Assembly (NCBI GenBank): GCA_964627935.1
Contig: CAZVLB010000015.1
Location: 1-64,000, forward strand
Length of the DNA: 64,000 nt
From: JAABVY01 sp964627935
Lineage (GTDB): Bacteria > Zixibacteria > MSB-5A5 > JAABVY01
Direction: 5' to 3'
The translations under genes were made by a program, and so were the position numbers. Below, one piece after another: positions 61,201 to 64,000 of this stretch (within the stretch, counting starts at the first letter, position 1; each line of letters starts with the position of its first letter). Below the pieces are notes generated by a model, which saw only the letters and a list, made by a program, of their open reading frames with translations, had not been told where the DNA came from and did not search any database.

Positions 61201-63692
61201 TTGCCGTTGCCGCTGTTGTCATTGACATCGACAGAAACGAAACTGAGTACCGGGGCATGCACGTTGATTGAGAAATTGCTTTCCCATGTGATCCGCTGAT
61301 CACCGGTTACCGTCACATCGAAACTGACCTTGTGGCCATCCGGGGTACTGCTGGAAACATCGAATGCAAACGCATCGGCAATATAATTCGTGCCGTCATT
61401 GCCCAGCACCGTGCCGTAGACCTCCGTGTCATCCGTGATGGTGACATACGGGTCGGCGGTCGAAATTGTGGTGCTGACATTGATGGCATCATCCGGACCA
61501 ACATTCTTGAGCTGCATGCCCAGAAGGATGCTTTCGCCGATTTCGACTGTGCCGTTATTGTTTCCGGCAATGTCATTTATATCATGTGTATCATGAATTA
61601 CGTAAGGACCGTCCGGCGCGATTACCATGGCTGTCTCTGTCACCGGAATCCTGTTCTGGGCAGTGATCACGATATCGATTTCACCCGGAACGATAAAGGG
61701 GTCGATATCGATATAGGCCGCACCGGTAGCATCGATAAGACCTGCGCCGTGAAGCACTCCATTACGCGAAAGACCGACATATGAACCGGGATCGGCTTCG
61801 ATATAAACCTGGTTATCGGTAATCAGGATTGTGGCCGGCAATGTGTAATTGTTGACAGTCGGCACACCCATATAGCTGATCACCGAGGGATCGCCCATCA
61901 GGTGATATATCTGCCAGTAATAGGCAATTCTGCTTGAGCCTGATTCGGTCACCGCCATATTGCCTGCAAACATAATTGCGCTGTTGGTGACATAATGCTG
62001 TGATACAGGTTCGCCATGATCATGGAAAACTCCGTCATAAGCACCAAGACCGGTTTCCGCATAGGTCGGGCCTGCGCCCACAACCGGGCCGTAACCGACG
62101 CCCCACCAGTAATCTTCATCCCAGTAGGTCGAATTGGTACCGCCGATATAGCCGATACCGCCGCCGTCCTGTTTCTGCAGCCAGGCTTCACCCATGCAGG
62201 GCGTGCTGTAGTCAGCTCCGAATGTGTTCGCCAGACAGCAGTTTCCGATACCAAGGTTGTATTTATGAGCATTTGTCAATGTGCTCACATCCGAGGTAGT
62301 AAATGATGGATCACTGTGGCCTGTGTGGCCACAATGCGCGGTATAGTTAATTAATCCGATACCATCATTGACAGTCTGGATAACCGCCGCGGGAACCCCC
62401 GAGCCATCCGAGGCCGGATAGAGCCATGTGTTGGGAGTGATTCCATGTGCGGCATTGAAATATAAATTTGTGCCATAATTGATCTGCCCGTTGCCATGTG
62501 TGATCGCGAAAGTACCATCAACACCGGCGATCAATGTTACCTCGGCCAGGTATGACGGATCGGGCATGGTGTACATTTCATATTCCAGGGTCTTGTCAAT
62601 CTGGGGCTGAAGCTGTGTCGTGTTCTGCGCGGAGAATCTGCCATAATAAATTTCAGGGAAATTGTCATTGGTAAATTCGCAGTAAGGCAGATCAGATATA
62701 TGCGCACCCAGGTCATGAGCCGGAATCTGCTGGTCATCACCGACAAACAGCACAAAAGAGGGTGCCGGGTCTGTCGGAGGATTGGCGTTGTTATACAGGG
62801 TTTCGATATAGTTGCCGATAGCTGTGGTCGATGATCCGATCACGTCGGTATAGGCCACCTCAACCGTGAAACCCTTCTTGATTTTCCACTCGATAAAAGG
62901 CTGCAACTGCGCTTCAAACATCCTGTCCGAAACGATGACATATTTGACCGGATAGGTCACCAGGTCATCCTTATTACCCAATGTCGACTCGGAATAGTTT
63001 ATAGCCTTGTTATAAATAGCCTTGAACATGGGTGAATGGTACTTGCTGACCATTTCATCCTGCAGGGCCCAGTCCGCACCTGTGAAATCGATCCTGACCT
63101 GGATGTTGTGGTAAACACGCAGGGTATGGGTGATCGGGTTGTACTGCACAGGAGCGATCTTGACCATGCCCATATGCATATCACGCATCGTTCCCAGCAC
63201 CTCGGACTGCGCCAGAGGCAGGCTGTAGAACTGATCGATCTCATAAAGCGGCTGATTGAATTCAAAGGGTACCGATTCCGGATCATCCGACTTGGAAAGC
63301 GAGGGCTGAACCGGCATCAGCCAGTTATCAACACCCAGGTCCGCCAGGCTGTATTCGCTGACATCATAGCTTTCCACGCTGGCCGAAATCTCGCTTCCAA
63401 AGGGAATCTGAAGAATTCTGTTTACCACGGGAAGATTCGGTTCCCCGACTTTGAATGAGCGCGAGAAGCCGGGAATAGTTGCAAGTGTGAAATTGCCTTC
63501 TTTCGTGGCCACATCATAAAACTCAATCTGGCCGATATCAATCTTCAGTGTAACCCCCTGATCACTCTGATTGAGAAGGCTAACCCCTGATTGAGCCTCA
63601 GATACCTCAAGTGTCTGGGCCGCAAATACGTTTGAAGTCATTCCTGCAAGGAGTATTGCAAGCAGGCCTAATCCAATTAGAAAATGCCTCAA
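58248..63692 (-). CDS. giant exported C25-family peptidase with dockerin-like C-terminus
   Basis: The 1,814-residue protein has a signal peptide (residues 1-24), a gingipain-type propeptide, and a C25 catalytic domain of about residues 245-620. The His is in YTAHCGH (H453) and the Cys in GIGNCCLANTF (C486 by alignment to the gingipain Cys-x4-Phe spacing). Then follow repeated Ig/CARDB-like modules with DNSGNGNG and NNNGTVEIGE segments, jelly-roll-like parts (SGIQMKYYHWLGVES; DDDWFVDNIIIDY) and, at about residues 1745-1814, two calcium-binding dockerin-like repeats (DSNGDDEINVSDAVYIINYVF; DVNCDGEVNVSDGVSIINNVF). The start is TTG 63692 with GGAGGTAG upstream. Probably surface-bound or secreted. 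Confidence 0.9.
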   Translation of the reverse strand: MRHFLIGLGLLAILLAGMTSNVFAAQTLEVSEAQSGVSLLNQSDQGVTLKIDIGQIEFYDVATKEGNFTLATIPGFSRSFKVGEPNLPVVNRILQIPFGSEISASVESYDVSEYSLADLGVDNWLMPVQPSLSKSDDPESVPFEFNQPLYEIDQFYSLPLAQSEVLGTMRDMHMGMVKIAPVQYNPITHTLRVYHNIQVRIDFTGADWALQDEMVSKYHSPMFKAIYNKAINYSESTLGNKDDLVTYPVKYVIVSDRMFEAQLQPFIEWKIKKGFTVEVAYTDVIGSSTTAIGNYIETLYNNANPPTDPAPSFVLFVGDDQQIPAHDLGAHISDLPYCEFTNDNFPEIYYGRFSAQNTTQLQPQIDKTLEYEMYTMPDPSYLAEVTLIAGVDGTFAITHGNGQINYGTNLYFNAAHGITPNTWLYPASDGSGVPAAVIQTVNDGIGLINYTAHCGHTGHSDPSFTTSDVSTLTNAHKYNLGIGNCCLANTFGADYSTPCMGEAWLQKQDGGGIGYIGGTNSTYWDEDYWWGVGYGPVVGAGPTYAETGLGAYDGVFHDHGEPVSQHYVTNSAIMFAGNMAVTESGSSRIAYYWQIYHLMGDPSVISYMGVPTVNNYTLPATILITDNQVYIEADPGSYVGLSRNGVLHGAGLIDATGAAYIDIDPFIVPGEIDIVITAQNRIPVTETAMVIAPDGPYVIHDTHDINDIAGNNNGTVEIGESILLGMQLKNVGPDDAINVSTTISTADPYVTITDDTEVYGTVLGNDGTNYIADAFAFDVSSSTPDGHKVSFDVTVTGDQRITWESNFSINVHAPVLSFVSVDVNDNSGNGNGILDPGETAQLVITLDNSGSGDAENLSALLSETDMFVTVSDNSAQYGTIASGMSGDNTSDVFIVEADASCPMGYAMQFQLDLSAYGGYAETLYFDFTVGDRIVFHWDDFATDQGWTGLGGSGEWTIGSCQGGDGGSGVGDPANDHTPTADNMVLGNDLNGGSGGDYNSGLSSTYWVYSPIIDCEDYSGIQMKYYHWLGVESSNYDHAIFEVYNGTEWVRLFENSGSVDESSWTESFYDLSIYADENMNFQMRWGIGPTDGSVTYCGWNIDDIELKGYYNGNEYKVRVSPEEMSQYGPAGDYAVYPIIVRNRGAFMDNFSLGSEGDWDVVFYDELGQNEITSTGQVGSLDSTIIQAWVNIPDTIAMHDCDTNLVIVTSQGDALAKDSATLITYSAGLPAAIPWDDQFVTSNMDMQQWFYNAGATINDDCLEPPTEPYALNLDGGTDTVTTGMIDLSGQSGVRISYYYQRGGGGDAPEENDNLWIEYKNNMGLWANLATYAGADPVMEQFEYVNVEAPADALHSGFQLRLRTAGSGANDDDWFVDNIIIDYAPELGTLPSMMAHSALQGDTLTDQFVIENTGQGGMYYDLSIQYHMMSSVFAALSQSGQVEPANREYSNEFYQTDLGKEETPVLKGQDVKFNAGGPDNYGYYWMDSDEAGGPVFNWIDISAVGTDVVSQLEDDNAIGPFDIGFDFPYYGQTYNQFYIGSNGIVGFSAASMSSRNETPLPNSYAPNNILAWLWNDLDPTDADNPDAHVYYHSDGEELVIMFVDYPEYRADPGDVVTAEIILDDKGNIKFQYLDIADNFDSYGCAVGIENEAGNDGLEVVYHAAYLKDNLAIQFSKPYEWMHLDPLSGYIAPGEADTIDCLITTELDLLPGTYNADINLSCNDPANLEALIMAQLELSGMQTYTCGDSNGDDEINVSDAVYIINYVFVNGTPPDPMEAADVNCDGEVNVSDGVSIINNVFVGGFAPCDPNNDGVPDC

Positions 63693-64000
63693 AACTACCT
63701 CCGATATTTAGTGAGTTAGCTGAACAAATGTTATTTTTCTGATATGTAAATTCCGCTTCGCAGTAAAGTTACGGAAGATATTAAATCCATTACTTGATCC
63801 CATAGGGGATGGCATTCGCCTCCAATCCTTTCATATATATATGTATAAATCCAATTTTTCAAAGTGAAAACTTGGCGCAACTCAAAGAATTGCAAGGATT
63901 TTGGATTGTTTTTGTCTCGATTTGTACGGCCCGGTAATATTCCAATCATCTCGAAATGGTTGGGGGTTGGATGTAACTTGTTGCCTAATAGAGGCGTAAG
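63693..64000. other. intergenic region upstream of the C25 protease
   Basis: No gene is recognised. ATCCC-ATAG-GGGAT near 63797 is a short inverted repeat. The last 30 bases (TGTAACTTGTTGC, 63973-63985) weakly resemble the loop of the hairpin repeats A and C, but neither arm is present before the window ends. Confidence 0.4.

Overview
Organism. The window looks like a draft or metagenome-assembled chromosome of a Gram-negative bacterium of the FCB group, most likely candidate phylum Zixibacteria (inference, no marker tree). Reasons: a 1,814-residue exported C25 protease ending in a dockerin-like repeat pair of the form D-x-NGDxxINVSDAVYIINYVF, a bacterial geranylgeranylglyceryl-phosphate synthase gene in a core operon, TolC/RND envelope systems, and a 100-N scaffold gap.

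Layout. Bases 1-32.4 kb are an accessory island. It starts with a MacA/MacB-type exporter (147-4385). A two-gene module follows (PD-(D/E)XK-like protein plus exported protein, 4784-5955). Next is a large minus-strand metalloid-resistance region (6134-28361) with three ArsR-controlled operons: (i) acr3-arsC-arsC-arsR; (ii) an ABC exporter with a thioredoxin-like exported protein and a DUF1573 protein that reads through an in-frame TGA at its conserved Cys (candidate selenoprotein); (iii) a thirteen-gene operon with ArsP, an RND tripartite pump, a YeeE/YedE transporter, small thioredoxins, a ferredoxin, a DGC protein and ArsF/ArsG-type genes. An Fnr-like regulator, FmdE, TauE and DUF2490 genes sit between (ii) and (iii). 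A toxin-antitoxin-like block (28614-30792), a decayed transposase and a DUF5829 gene end the island next to tRNA-Asp and tRNA-Val. Four copies of a hairpin-bearing repeat (4461, 6012, 28439, 30886) separate these modules.

From 32.4 kb on the genes are housekeeping: a long minus-strand run pgsA-pgpA-cinA-thpR-recA-(hairpin repeat array with gap)-recX-alaS-GGGPS-gmhA-nnr. A 700-bp intergenic region follows, with a sigma-54-like promoter, paired palindromes upstream of it and a possible small RNA. Then come lpdA and a LolA-like lipoprotein gene on the plus strand, and a minus-strand series iorA-iorB-buk-ptb-ptb-(hypothetical)-nitrilase-tldD-pmbA-DUF116-STAS. IorAB, Ptb and Buk together form a route from 2-oxoacids through acyl-CoA and acyl-phosphate to ATP. 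The giant protease closes the window.
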